From Actinoplanes sp. N902-109 (GTDB taxonomy: Bacteria; Actinomycetota; Actinomycetes; Mycobacteriales; Micromonosporaceae), in assembly GCF_000389965.1 (NCBI RefSeq), contig NC_021191.1, positions 8,805,501 to 8,869,500 on the forward strand: a stretch of 64,000 nt of DNA. Direction: 5' to 3'. This document shows, in pieces, positions 55,620 to 63,194 of this stretch. The position numbers were made by a program, and so were the translations under genes. The notes below the pieces were generated by a model that was given only the letters and a program-made list of their open reading frames with translations, was not told the DNA's origin and did not search any database. The number at the start of each line of letters is the position of its first letter. Positions within the stretch are counted from its first letter, which is position 1.

Positions 55620-56762
55620 ATGAGTGACCTGCGGGAGATGACCGTCGGTACGGGCGCCGGGCTGGACACCGCTGACATGGTGCTCAACATCGGCCCGCAG
55701 CACCCGTCGACGCACGGCGTTTTGCGGCTCAAGCTCACCCTCGACGGCGAGCGCGTGACCGCCTGCGAACCGGTCGTGGGTTACATGCACCGCGGCGCGG
55801 AGAAGCTGTTCGAGGTCCGCGACTACCGGCAGATCATCATGCTGGCCAACCGGCACGACTGGCTGTCGGCCTTCTCCAACGAGCTGGGCGTGGTGCTCGC
55901 CGTCGAGCGGCTGATGGGCATCGAGGTGCCCGAGCGCGCGGTCTGGCTGCGGATGGCGCTGGCCGAGCTCAACCGGGTGCTCAACCACCTGATGTTCCTG
56001 GGCTCCTACCCGCTGGAGATCGGCGCGATCACCCCGATGTTCTATGCGTTCCGCGAGCGCGAGACGTTGCAGGCGGTGATGGAGGAGGTCTCCGGCGGCC
56101 GCATCCACTACATGTTCAACCGCGTCGGCGGCCTCAAGGAGGAAGTGCCGGCCGGCTGGACCGGCCGCGCCCGCGAAGCCATCGCGCAGGTGCGCTCGCG
56201 GATGCCCGACATCGACAACCTGATCCGCAAGAACGACATCTTCCTGGCCCGTACGGTCGGCGTGGGCGTGCTGACCGCGGAGCAGGCAGCCGCCTACGGG
56301 GCGTCCGGACCGGTGGCCCGGGCCAGCGGCCTCGACCTGGACCTGCGCCGCGACGAGCCGTACCTGGCCTACGACCAGCTCGACGTGCCCGTGGTGACCC
56401 GCACGGCCGGCGACTGCCACTCCCGCTTCGAGGTGCTGCTCGAGCAGGTGTACGTGTCCCTCGACCTCGCCGTCCAGTGTCTGGACCGGGTCGACCGGAT
56501 CGGCGGGCCGGTCAACGTGCGGCTGCCCAAGGTCGTCAAGGCACCGGAGGGCCACACGTACGCCTGGACCGAGAACCCGCTCGGGATCAACGGCTACTAC
56601 CTGGTCTCCCGTGGCGAGAAGACCCCGTGGCGGATGAAGTTGCGGACGGCTTCCTACGCCAACGTGCAGGCGCTCGCCACGCTGATCCCGGGCTGCCTGG
56701 TCCCCGACCTGATCGCGATCCTGGGGTCGATGTTCTTCGTCGTCGGTGACATCGACAAGTAG
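55620..56762 (+). CDS. nuoD: Orphan NADH-quinone oxidoreductase subunit D paralogue
   Basis: The 380-residue protein aligns along its length with NuoD/NDUFS2. It keeps GPQHPSTHGVLRLKLTLDGE (with His32 and Arg36), VGYMHRGAEKLFEVRDYRQ, the RxxxxxxxLxRVLNHL region and the C-terminal SYANVQALATLIPGCLVPDLIAILGSMFFVVGDID. The quinone-site Tyr in the canonical RxDYLS motif is Trp81 (RHDWLS). No other nuo genes are nearby, and the next gene is on the other strand. It may serve an alternative or partial complex, or be a specialised paralogue. Confidence 0.88.
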   Translation: MSDLREMTVGTGAGLDTADMVLNIGPQHPSTHGVLRLKLTLDGERVTACEPVVGYMHRGAEKLFEVRDYRQIIMLANRHDWLSAFSNELGVVLAVERLMGIEVPERAVWLRMALAELNRVLNHLMFLGSYPLEIGAITPMFYAFRERETLQAVMEEVSGGRIHYMFNRVGGLKEEVPAGWTGRAREAIAQVRSRMPDIDNLIRKNDIFLARTVGVGVLTAEQAAAYGASGPVARASGLDLDLRRDEPYLAYDQLDVPVVTRTAGDCHSRFEVLLEQVYVSLDLAVQCLDRVDRIGGPVNVRLPKVVKAPEGHTYAWTENPLGINGYYLVSRGEKTPWRMKLRTASYANVQALATLIPGCLVPDLIAILGSMFFVVGDIDK

Positions 56763-58322
56763 TCACCAGTTCCGGTGGCCACCGCGGGCCGGGACGGCAT
56801 CGTCGTCGTCGCGGTCGTAGCCGTACCCGGTGGGGCTGCCGTAGTAGCTGCCACCGCTGACGTACTCGGTGCGCGCCGGCAGCCCGCCGTCGCCGTACCG
56901 CCCGAGGTCGGTGCCGGTGTCGTCGGGAGCGGCGTGCCGGCGGCGCGGCTGCGGCGGCGCGGCCGGGACCGGCGGAGGCACCGACGCCGCACCGCGCTGC
57001 CGCGGAACCGGGCTGCCGTAGGTGCCCGCCTCGGGCGTGGGAACGCGGGCCGCACCCACCTGGGCCGCACCCCGCGGAGTCGAACGGCCGGGCGGGGCGG
57101 GGACGGATGCGGACCCGATCGAGCCGGTCCGGTTGCCGGAGTTCCAGCTCTGGCTGCGGTCCCAGTCCGGCTCGTTGGTGGCGGCCCACTCGGTGCCGTC
57201 CACCGCCTCCCAGTAGTTGCCCTCGGCGGGCGCGGACTCGGCCACCGGCCAGCCCATGCCGTCGCTGGTGTTCGGGTCGCTGCGCTGCTCCCAACCCTGG
57301 TCGGCGTTGTGCTGTGCGGCCCAGCCCGGGTCGGCGTCGTGCTGTGCGGCCCAGCCCGGGTCGGCGTCGTGCTGTGCGGCCCAGCCCGGGTCGGCGTCGT
57401 TCTGCCCGGACCAGCCCCGCTCGGCCTGGTCGTAGCCGTCGGCAGCCCACTGGCCGGCGTCGGCCTCCCACTGCTCGCCGTCCGCGTTCCATTCACCGGC
57501 ACCGGCATCCCACTGCCCGGCCGGCGCGGGCACGCTCGCCGCACCCATCGGGCTCGACACGCTGGCCGACCCCATCGGGCTCGAGACGCTCGCAGACCCC
57601 ATCGGGCTCGACACGCTCGCAGACCCCATCGGACTGGACACGCTTGCCGACCCCATCGGGCTGGGCACACTCGCCGACCCCATCGGGCTCGACACGCTCG
57701 CGGAGCCGACCGGGCCGGGCACGCCCGCCGGACGGGCCGGGCCGGGCACACTCGCGGAACCCACCGGCGCGGACACACTCGCCGAGCGGATCGGCCCGGA
57801 CACACTCGCCGAACCGATCGGCCCCGGTACGTGCCCAGCGGCGGGGCTCATCGGGACGCTGGCCGAGCCGGCCCGGGACGACACCGGCCGCGCGGCACCG
57901 GCCGCGACGACCCGGCCGCCGGCCGCCGGCGCTCCCCCGGGCATCGGAGCCGGGGGCACGACCGGTGCGGGCGGCGCCGAGCGCAGCTGCTCGACCTGGT
58001 CCTCCAGCACCTGCACCCGATGACCGGTCGCGCGGGCGGCCGAGCCGATCTCGCCGCGCAGGTCGTTGCGCAGCGCCTCCACCTCGGCTGCGACCCGCTC
58101 CTCGACATCCATCGAGAGCAGCACCGGGTCGTTACGGATGAGCATGGCGGCGCCGAGCAGGATCACGCAGACCGCAACCAGCAGCACCGCGAAGCGCATG
58201 GCGCCGGTGCTGCCGGTCACCATGACAATGATGGCGGCGACCGGGGCCAGGCCGACACCTGCCCAGATCAGCGCCCTGAGGAGGGTCGAGCTCGGCTTCT
58301 CCTCCGGGTACTGGTCAGACAT
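56763..58322 (-). CDS. Repeat-rich membrane protein, function unknown
   Basis: The 519-residue protein has two N-terminal transmembrane helices (about 14-36, 43-62), a short predicted coiled coil (about 70-112) and a long disordered cytoplasmic or extracellular tail. The tail contains about a dozen 9-residue repeats (consensus GSASVSSPM) followed by four 10-residue repeats (consensus DADPGWAAQH) and Trp-rich segments. The final 120 residues are Pro/Arg/Gly-rich and Tyr-rich. No family is recognised. A TACGAT box lies eight bases before ATG 58322. Confidence 0.65.
   Translation of the reverse strand: MSDQYPEEKPSSTLLRALIWAGVGLAPVAAIIVMVTGSTGAMRFAVLLVAVCVILLGAAMLIRNDPVLLSMDVEERVAAEVEALRNDLRGEIGSAARATGHRVQVLEDQVEQLRSAPPAPVVPPAPMPGGAPAAGGRVVAAGAARPVSSRAGSASVPMSPAAGHVPGPIGSASVSGPIRSASVSAPVGSASVPGPARPAGVPGPVGSASVSSPMGSASVPSPMGSASVSSPMGSASVSSPMGSASVSSPMGSASVSSPMGAASVPAPAGQWDAGAGEWNADGEQWEADAGQWAADGYDQAERGWSGQNDADPGWAAQHDADPGWAAQHDADPGWAAQHNADQGWEQRSDPNTSDGMGWPVAESAPAEGNYWEAVDGTEWAATNEPDWDRSQSWNSGNRTGSIGSASVPAPPGRSTPRGAAQVGAARVPTPEAGTYGSPVPRQRGAASVPPPVPAAPPQPRRRHAAPDDTGTDLGRYGDGGLPARTEYVSGGSYYGSPTGYGYDRDDDDAVPARGGHRNW
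57301..57420. repeat. 30-bp tandem repeat in the repeat-rich membrane protein
   Basis: Four 30-bp units start at 57301, 57331, 57361 and 57391; three are nearly identical and the last is degenerate. They encode DADPGWAAQH-type repeats on the minus strand. Confidence 0.85.
57544..57840. repeat. 27-bp tandem repeat in the repeat-rich membrane protein
   Basis: About eleven 27-bp units encode GSASVSSPM-type repeats on the minus strand. Units near 57544-57714 are highly similar; those towards 57840 are degenerate. Confidence 0.8.
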
Positions 58323-58365
58323 GACCGCAGATCGTAGCGAGAAGTCGCCGGGCATCGGAACGGGC

Positions 58366-58401
58366 GGACGCCGGGTGCCCATGGTGCGGCACCCGGCGTC
58401 C
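58366..58401 (-). terminator. Hairpin between osmF-type gene and repeat-protein gene
   Basis: A perfect 14-bp stem (58366-58379 with 58388-58401) and eight-base loop lie upstream of the repeat-protein gene and downstream of the binding-protein gene, so they should separate the two transcripts. Confidence 0.7.
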
Positions 58402-58483
58402 GGGACGTATCAGCAGGTCGGGATCGCTGGGAGCGAGCCACGAACCGGCCGGGAAAATATTGTCAAGAGAGCGCGAACCGGAC

Positions 58484-58504
58484 CGTCCGGGCGCATTCCG
58501 GACG
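58484..58504 (-). terminator. Short hairpin after binding-protein gene
   Basis: A 7-bp perfect stem with a seven-base loop lies 56 bases beyond the stop codon. It is weaker than the hairpin at 58366. Confidence 0.4.
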
Positions 58505-58530
58505 ACTAAGGCAGCCGGCGAGCCCGCCTC

Positions 58531-58590
58531 TCAGCTCGCGGCCAGTGCGCTGTCCGAGCCTCAGCTCGCGGCCAGTGCGCTGTCCGAGCT
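58531..58590. repeat. 30-bp tandem duplication at the 3' end of the binding-protein gene
   Basis: Bases 58531-58560 and 58561-58590 are identical except for the last position. The second copy encodes the final nine residues and stop; the first lies just past the stop codon and repeats them. Confidence 0.85.
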
Positions 58591-59547
58591 GAAGACCACG
58601 CCGACGCTGATCGTGCCCTGCTTGAGCGCGGTCTTGGTGAGCGGGCCGCCCGAGTCCAGCGAGCTGAACTTGCCGGCCTGGAAGTTGTACGTCGCCACCA
58701 GGCCCTGCTGGCACTTCGGGCGCTGCGGGCACTCGGCCGGGCCGCCGAGGACGGTGGCCGCGCCGGAGCACTTGGCCGCCAGGTCCGACAGCGTGGTCAG
58801 GCCGTACTTCGAGGCGAAGGCCGACGTCACGGCGAAGGCGTTCTGGTCCTGGGCCGCGGACGGCGTGCCGAACGTCAGGCCCTTCTTGTCGCCGAGCGCC
58901 TTGAGGTTGGTCATCGTGGTGTTGAGATCGGTCGACGACGGGTCCTGCGCACCCTTGCCCGCGAGGAACGTGGCGAGCGTAGCCGCGTACTCGGGGACGA
59001 CGTCGATATCGCCCTTCTCCAGGGCGGGCTCGTACAGCTCACGGTTGCCGATCTGCTGCACCTTGACGGTGTAGCCGGCCGCCGTCGCGGCGATGCCGTA
59101 GAGCTCGGCCAGCGTCGCGCTCTCGCTGAAGTCACCGGCACCGATGGTCAGGTCGCCACCCTTGCCCTTGGTGATGCCCGCGGTGATGTTGTTGGCGGTG
59201 GCGAACTCGGCGGCCGCGTCCTTGGACGACTTGCGGTCCACGTCGACGGCCTTGTTGAGCTCGATGAGCTTGGTGGTGTCGAGTGCCGCGGATGCCTTGT
59301 CGAGCGCCGCGATGAGCTCCGGCGACGAGGCCTTCTTGTTGATCGCCGGCAACACGTTGTCGGTGTTCTGCAGCTTCTTGTCGTCGGTCAGCACGACGAA
59401 CTTGTCGCCGGGGACCGGGGCGCAGCCGGCGCCCGTGGCGGAGCTGGGCGGCGCGGCAGTGCCGGACGAACCGGACTCGCCACAGCCGGCGAGGATGACG
59501 GCGGCGGTCATGAGAGTGCCGGCCGTCAGGAGCAGGTGTCGACGCAT
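58561..59547 (-). CDS. Osmoprotectant (glycine betaine/choline) ABC transporter substrate-binding lipoprotein
   Basis: This 328-residue OsmF/ProX/OpuCC-type protein has a lipoprotein signal (AAVILAGCGE) and a periplasmic-binding fold (DLTIGAGDFSESATLAELYGIAATAAGYTVKVQQIGNRELYEPALEKGDIDVVPEYAATLATFL). Substrate is probably a quaternary amine; the aromatic cage residues cannot be assigned safely from sequence alone. It is the last of three transporter genes on the minus strand, 214 bp after the permease. Confidence 0.87.
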   Translation of the reverse strand: MRRHLLLTAGTLMTAAVILAGCGESGSSGTAAPPSSATGAGCAPVPGDKFVVLTDDKKLQNTDNVLPAINKKASSPELIAALDKASAALDTTKLIELNKAVDVDRKSSKDAAAEFATANNITAGITKGKGGDLTIGAGDFSESATLAELYGIAATAAGYTVKVQQIGNRELYEPALEKGDIDVVPEYAATLATFLAGKGAQDPSSTDLNTTMTNLKALGDKKGLTFGTPSAAQDQNAFAVTSAFASKYGLTTLSDLAAKCSGAATVLGGPAECPQRPKCQQGLVATYNFQAGKFSSLDSGGPLTKTALKQGTISVGVVFSSDSALAAS

Positions 59548-59761
59548 ACTGCCGCCTTCTGTGTCCCGGCACGGCGAAGGCCGTGCCGCGTGTCCGACGG
59601 GCAGTCGGGGTCCGATGCCCGCTCGATGAACTTGTCTGCCAGCCCGGGAAGGGCTGACACCCTCGTTCCTAACCCGGGGGTACGACAACCTATGCCGCGC
59701 ACCGCACTACTTTGCCGATTCGTTACCTTGAGCAGGCATAACTCGCCCGAATTGCGGGACT
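59548..59761. other. Spacer between permease and binding-protein genes
   Basis: A 214-bp gap carries a 9-bp perfect hairpin with a GAAG loop (59567-59588), just before the binding-protein gene. It may stabilise the mRNA end or attenuate transcription. AT-richer bases near 59695-59740 could hold an extra promoter. Confidence 0.45.
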
Positions 59762-60475
59762 CTAGCCGACCGGAGCCGCAGCGGTCGCCCGCCGGCGTCG
59801 GCGCCGCAGTGCTCGGGGTGTCACCAACCGCTGGACCCCGGCCAGCACCGCCTCGACGAGCAGCGCCAGCACCGCGACGGCGATGCCACCGGCAACGATC
59901 TGGCCGCCGCCACCGTTGTTCATGCCGATGCCGAAGCCGGCCGAGATGACGGTGCCCAGCCCGCCGCCGTTCACCAGGGCGGCCAGCGCGGCGGTTGCCA
60001 CGACCTGCACTGCGGCCGTACGCAAACCGGCAGCGAGATAGGGCACGGACAGCGGCAGCTCGACCTGCCGGAGCACCTGGCCGCCGGAGAGTCCCATGCC
60101 CCGGGCCGCCTCGCGGGTCTCCGGGTCGATCTGGCGCAGCCCGGTGTAGGCGTTGGCGAGCAGCGGCGGCACCGCGAAGACGGCCAGCGCCACCACCACC
60201 GGCGGCTTGCCGAAGCCGAGCGGGGTCAGCGGCAGGATCGTCAGCAGCGCGAGCGTCGGCAGGGCCAGCGTCAGGTTGGCCACCGTGACCACGGCGCTGC
60301 CGCCCCGGCCCCGGTGGCCCAGCCAGATGCCGAGCGGCCAGCCGACCACGCAGCCGAGCAGGACCGCCCACAGGCTGATCTCGAGGTGCTCCCAGAGCCG
60401 GTCCAGCAGGCCACCGGGGTTGGTCCAGTTCAGCGGGTCGTTGAGCCAGACGAAGCCCTCGTGGAAGTAGTTCAT
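59762..60475 (-). CDS. Osmoprotectant ABC transporter permease (second)
   Basis: This 237-residue inner-membrane permease has about six helices and the EAA-like cytoplasmic loop (DPETREAARGMGLSGGQVLRQVELPLSVPYLAAGLR). It is OpuCB/OpuCD-like. ATG 60475 overlaps the stop of the first permease (ATGA). Confidence 0.9.
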   Translation of the reverse strand: MNYFHEGFVWLNDPLNWTNPGGLLDRLWEHLEISLWAVLLGCVVGWPLGIWLGHRGRGGSAVVTVANLTLALPTLALLTILPLTPLGFGKPPVVVALAVFAVPPLLANAYTGLRQIDPETREAARGMGLSGGQVLRQVELPLSVPYLAAGLRTAAVQVVATAALAALVNGGGLGTVISAGFGIGMNNGGGGQIVAGGIAVAVLALLVEAVLAGVQRLVTPRALRRRRRRATAAAPVG

Positions 60476-61194
60476 GCCCGCCGCTCCCGGGTCCAAGGCG
60501 TGAGCAGCCGGCCCAGCCCGGCCAGCACCAGGTCGAGCACCAGGGCCAGCGCCACGCACAGGATCGCACCGGTCATGATCTCGGCCTTGTAGAAGTTGTT
60601 CCGGAAGCCGCCCAGGATCATGTCGCCGAGCCCGCCCTGACCGATCAGCGAGCCGATGGTGACCAGCGCCACCGTGGAGACCGTGGCCAGCCGCAGACCG
60701 GTGAGGATGCCGGGCAGCGCCAGCGGCAGCTCGATCCGCAGCAGCCGGCCGAACCGCCCGTACCCCATGCCCGCCGCGGCGTCTTTCACCTCGCCGGGAA
60801 CCTGGGTCAGCCCGGCCAGCGCGTTGCGCACGAGCACCAGCAGCGCATACAGCACCAGGGCGATCAACACCGACGTGTCGCGCGTGGTGCCCACCGCCGG
60901 GGCGATCAAGGCGAGAAGCGCCAGCGACGGCACCGTGTACAGGACGCCGGAGAGTGCAAGAATCGGGCCGGTCAGCGGACGAAACCAGTAGGCGACGACC
61001 GCGAGCGGCAAGGCAACGACCAACGCGAGGAGGACCGCACGCGCGGTAAGACCCGCATGGAACTCGAGTGCGGAGACAATCTCGTCAGCGTTGTCGTGGA
61101 CATAGCGCCAGGAGAACCACGGATTTCCCGGCCCGTCATCAGCGGGGGCGGCCAGGGGCCACGCAGGCGCGGCGGCCCACGACAGGAAGGACAT
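60472..61194 (-). CDS. Osmoprotectant ABC transporter permease (first)
   Basis: This 240-residue permease has about six helices and the loop VPGEVKDAAAGMGYGRFGRLLRIELPLALPGILTGLRLATVSTVALVTIGSLIG. It is divergent from the ATPase gene, with only two bases between the two start codons; a TAGCGT box six bases upstream on the minus strand suggests a leaderless transcript. Confidence 0.9.
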   Translation of the reverse strand: MSFLSWAAAPAWPLAAPADDGPGNPWFSWRYVHDNADEIVSALEFHAGLTARAVLLALVVALPLAVVAYWFRPLTGPILALSGVLYTVPSLALLALIAPAVGTTRDTSVLIALVLYALLVLVRNALAGLTQVPGEVKDAAAGMGYGRFGRLLRIELPLALPGILTGLRLATVSTVALVTIGSLIGQGGLGDMILGGFRNNFYKAEIMTGAILCVALALVLDLVLAGLGRLLTPWTRERRA

Positions 61195-61196
61195 AC

Positions 61197-62204
61197 GTGG
61201 ACGCTACCGCGATCACCGATGCCAGCGCTGGCCGGACGGCGGCGTCGATCACGCTGGAGAACCTCGGCAAGGTCTATCCGGACGGCACCGTCGCGGTCGG
61301 CGACATCAGCCTGGACGTGCGGGCCGGTGAGCTGGTCGTGCTGATCGGACCATCCGGCTGTGGCAAGTCGACGATCCTGCGGATGCTCAACCGGCTGATC
61401 GAGCCGTCCAAGGGCCGCATCCTCATCGACGGCCAGGACGTCACCCAGCAGGACCCGGTCGAGCTGCGCCGGCACATCGGCTACGTCATCCAGAACGTGG
61501 GGCTCTTCCCCCACCAGACCATCCGGACCAACGTCGGTACGGTGCCCCGGCTGCTCGGCTGGGACAAGAAGAAGACCCGGGCCCGGGCCGAGGAGCTGCT
61601 GGAGCTCGTCGGCCTCGACCCGGGGCGGTACGCCGGGCGCTATCCGCACGAGCTCTCCGGCGGTCAGCGCCAGCGCGTCGGGGTGGCCCGGGCGCTCGCC
61701 GCCGACCCGCTGGTGCTGCTGATGGACGAGCCGTTCTCGGCGGTCGACCCGATCGTCCGGGGCCGGCTGCAGGAGGAGTTCCTGCGGCTGCAGGAGGCCG
61801 TCCGCAAGACCATCGTGCTGGTCACCCATGACATCGACGAGGCCGTCCGGCTCGGCGACCGGATCGCGGTGCTGGCCGAGGGCGGCCGGCTGCAGCAGTA
61901 CGCGGCCCCGGCCGACCTGCTCAGCAAGCCCGCGTCCGAGGCGGTCAGCGAGTTCATCGGCACCGACCGCGGCGTGCGGCGGCTGGCGGTGACCAAGGTA
62001 CGCACCGCGATGCGCCCGCTCGGCCACGTCGAGGAGGTCGACCGGCTGCCCACCGTCGGCGTGGACGGCACGCTCTACGACGCGCTGTCCGTGATGCTGA
62101 CCAGCGACTCGCTCAACGTGATCGTGGTCGAGGACGGCAAGCCGGTCGGCAGCATCTCCCGGTCGGCGCTGTTCGACGGCACCGCCGGGGACGCACCGGC
62201 CTGA
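61197..62204 (+). CDS. Osmoprotectant ABC transporter ATP-binding protein (OpuCA/ProV type)
   Basis: This 335-residue ATPase has Walker A GPSGCGKST, the signature LSGGQRQRVGVARAL, Walker B VLLMDEPFSAVDP and the H-loop LVTHDIDEAVRLGD. A CBS-like C-terminal segment (about 265-330) may sense ionic strength. A good ribosome site (AGGAAGG, 61184-61190) lies six bases before GTG 61197 and inside the divergent permease gene. In most relatives the ATPase leads the operon on the same strand; here it is divergent. Confidence 0.9.
   Translation: MDATAITDASAGRTAASITLENLGKVYPDGTVAVGDISLDVRAGELVVLIGPSGCGKSTILRMLNRLIEPSKGRILIDGQDVTQQDPVELRRHIGYVIQNVGLFPHQTIRTNVGTVPRLLGWDKKKTRARAEELLELVGLDPGRYAGRYPHELSGGQRQRVGVARALAADPLVLLMDEPFSAVDPIVRGRLQEEFLRLQEAVRKTIVLVTHDIDEAVRLGDRIAVLAEGGRLQQYAAPADLLSKPASEAVSEFIGTDRGVRRLAVTKVRTAMRPLGHVEEVDRLPTVGVDGTLYDALSVMLTSDSLNVIVVEDGKPVGSISRSALFDGTAGDAPA
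61201..61206 (-). promoter_or_regulatory. -10 box (TAGCGT) of the leaderless permease operon, inside the ATPase gene
   Basis: TAGCGT on the minus strand ends six bases before ATG 61194. The box lies within codons 2-4 of the divergent ATPase gene. Confidence 0.45.
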
Positions 62205-62211
62205 GCGGGCG

Positions 62212-62244
62212 CCGCAGCCCGGGCCGTTGCGACCCGGGCTGCGG
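62212..62244 (+). terminator. Terminator after the osmoprotectant ATPase gene
   Basis: A perfect 12-bp stem (62212-62223 with 62233-62244) with a nine-base loop starts eight bases past the TGA. Confidence 0.8.
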
Positions 62245-62330
62245 TGAGGTGCACGCGGGGGCCGGTCGCACCTCGGGACGGCCCGGCCGGGGGTGGGGAG
62301 GAAGGACACCCGGCCCGGGCCACGCCGGTG

Positions 62331-62813
62331 TCAGCGGCGGGCTCCCAGGGTCGCCAGACCGATGATCCAACCGACGAACAGGCCGTACGTCGCACCGTCG
62401 CCGGCCGCCCGGAACGCCCCGAGCAGCGACGGGTTGGCCAGGAACAGCGTGGTGAACAGCGCGGCGAAGCCGCCCGCGAAGACATAGGACGACCAGCCGG
62501 CGAAGAACTGGCTGAGGGTGCCGCGGGCGCGGGCCAGCTGGGAGCCGGGCAGCAGATAGAGGAAGAGCGCGGTGAGCACCACGACCAGGATCGCCTTGAG
62601 GTCGGCGAGCAGGATCGAGCGCAGCGAGTCGTCGGAGTCGAAGCGCCAGTGCGGCCACGCCAGCAGCCGCAGCCACCAGCCTCCGGCGGTGTTGGCGTTG
62701 GTGTTGTCTGCGGCCCAGTCGGCGTACCAGGGACTGCCGAAGACCAGGACAAGTATCAGCGCGGCGAGCGTGCCTGCGCCCACCGCGGAGCGGTAACGGT
62801 TGGTGAGAGCCAT
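62331..62813 (-). CDS. Four-helix membrane protein, function unknown
   Basis: The 160-residue protein has four hydrophobic segments (about 11-27, 70-90, 103-122, 138-155) and a Trp-rich loop (GGWWLRLLAWPHWRFDSDDSLR). No family is recognised. It converges on the ATPase gene. Confidence 0.65.
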   Translation of the reverse strand: MALTNRYRSAVGAGTLAALILVLVFGSPWYADWAADNTNANTAGGWWLRLLAWPHWRFDSDDSLRSILLADLKAILVVVLTALFLYLLPGSQLARARGTLSQFFAGWSSYVFAGGFAALFTTLFLANPSLLGAFRAAGDGATYGLFVGWIIGLATLGARR

Positions 62814-62881
62814 GGCCCGCCTATTTCCCAGCGGGCGATCGGCTTCAAACGACGGTCATGAATGCCGTATATGCGGGCAAA

Positions 62882-63166
62882 CTACTTCTTCTGCAGGTAA
62901 TCGATGAAGGCGGCGCGCAGCAGGGGCTCCTGCTCGCCGTAGCTGTGGCCGGTCAGCTCGCGCCACAACGCGACCGCCTCGTCGACGGTCGGGCCGACCG
63001 TGTTGGGCGCACCGTCCAGCGACGCGGCCTCGTCGGAGTCCGGCAGATGCTTGAACACCGACCAGAAGAAGCCCAGGTCATGGCGCTCCCGGGCCCTGGC
63101 GAACGCGCGCTCGCGCAGCTCCTCGGTGGGCAGGGCGTCCAGCTCGGCGAAGGTCGCGTCGGTCAT
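62882..63166 (-). CDS. Small acidic protein, function unknown
   Basis: The 94-residue soluble, mainly helical protein (FAELDALPTEELRERAFARARERHDLGFFWSVFKHLPDSD) has no recognised domain. ATG 63166 is chosen because a TATGCT box lies seven bases upstream; an in-frame extension runs into the next gene. Confidence 0.65.
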   Translation of the reverse strand: MTDATFAELDALPTEELRERAFARARERHDLGFFWSVFKHLPDSDEAASLDGAPNTVGPTVDEAVALWRELTGHSYGEQEPLLRAAFIDYLQKK

Positions 63167-63194
63167 GGGCCTCAGCATAGGCCGAGCGGTTTTC

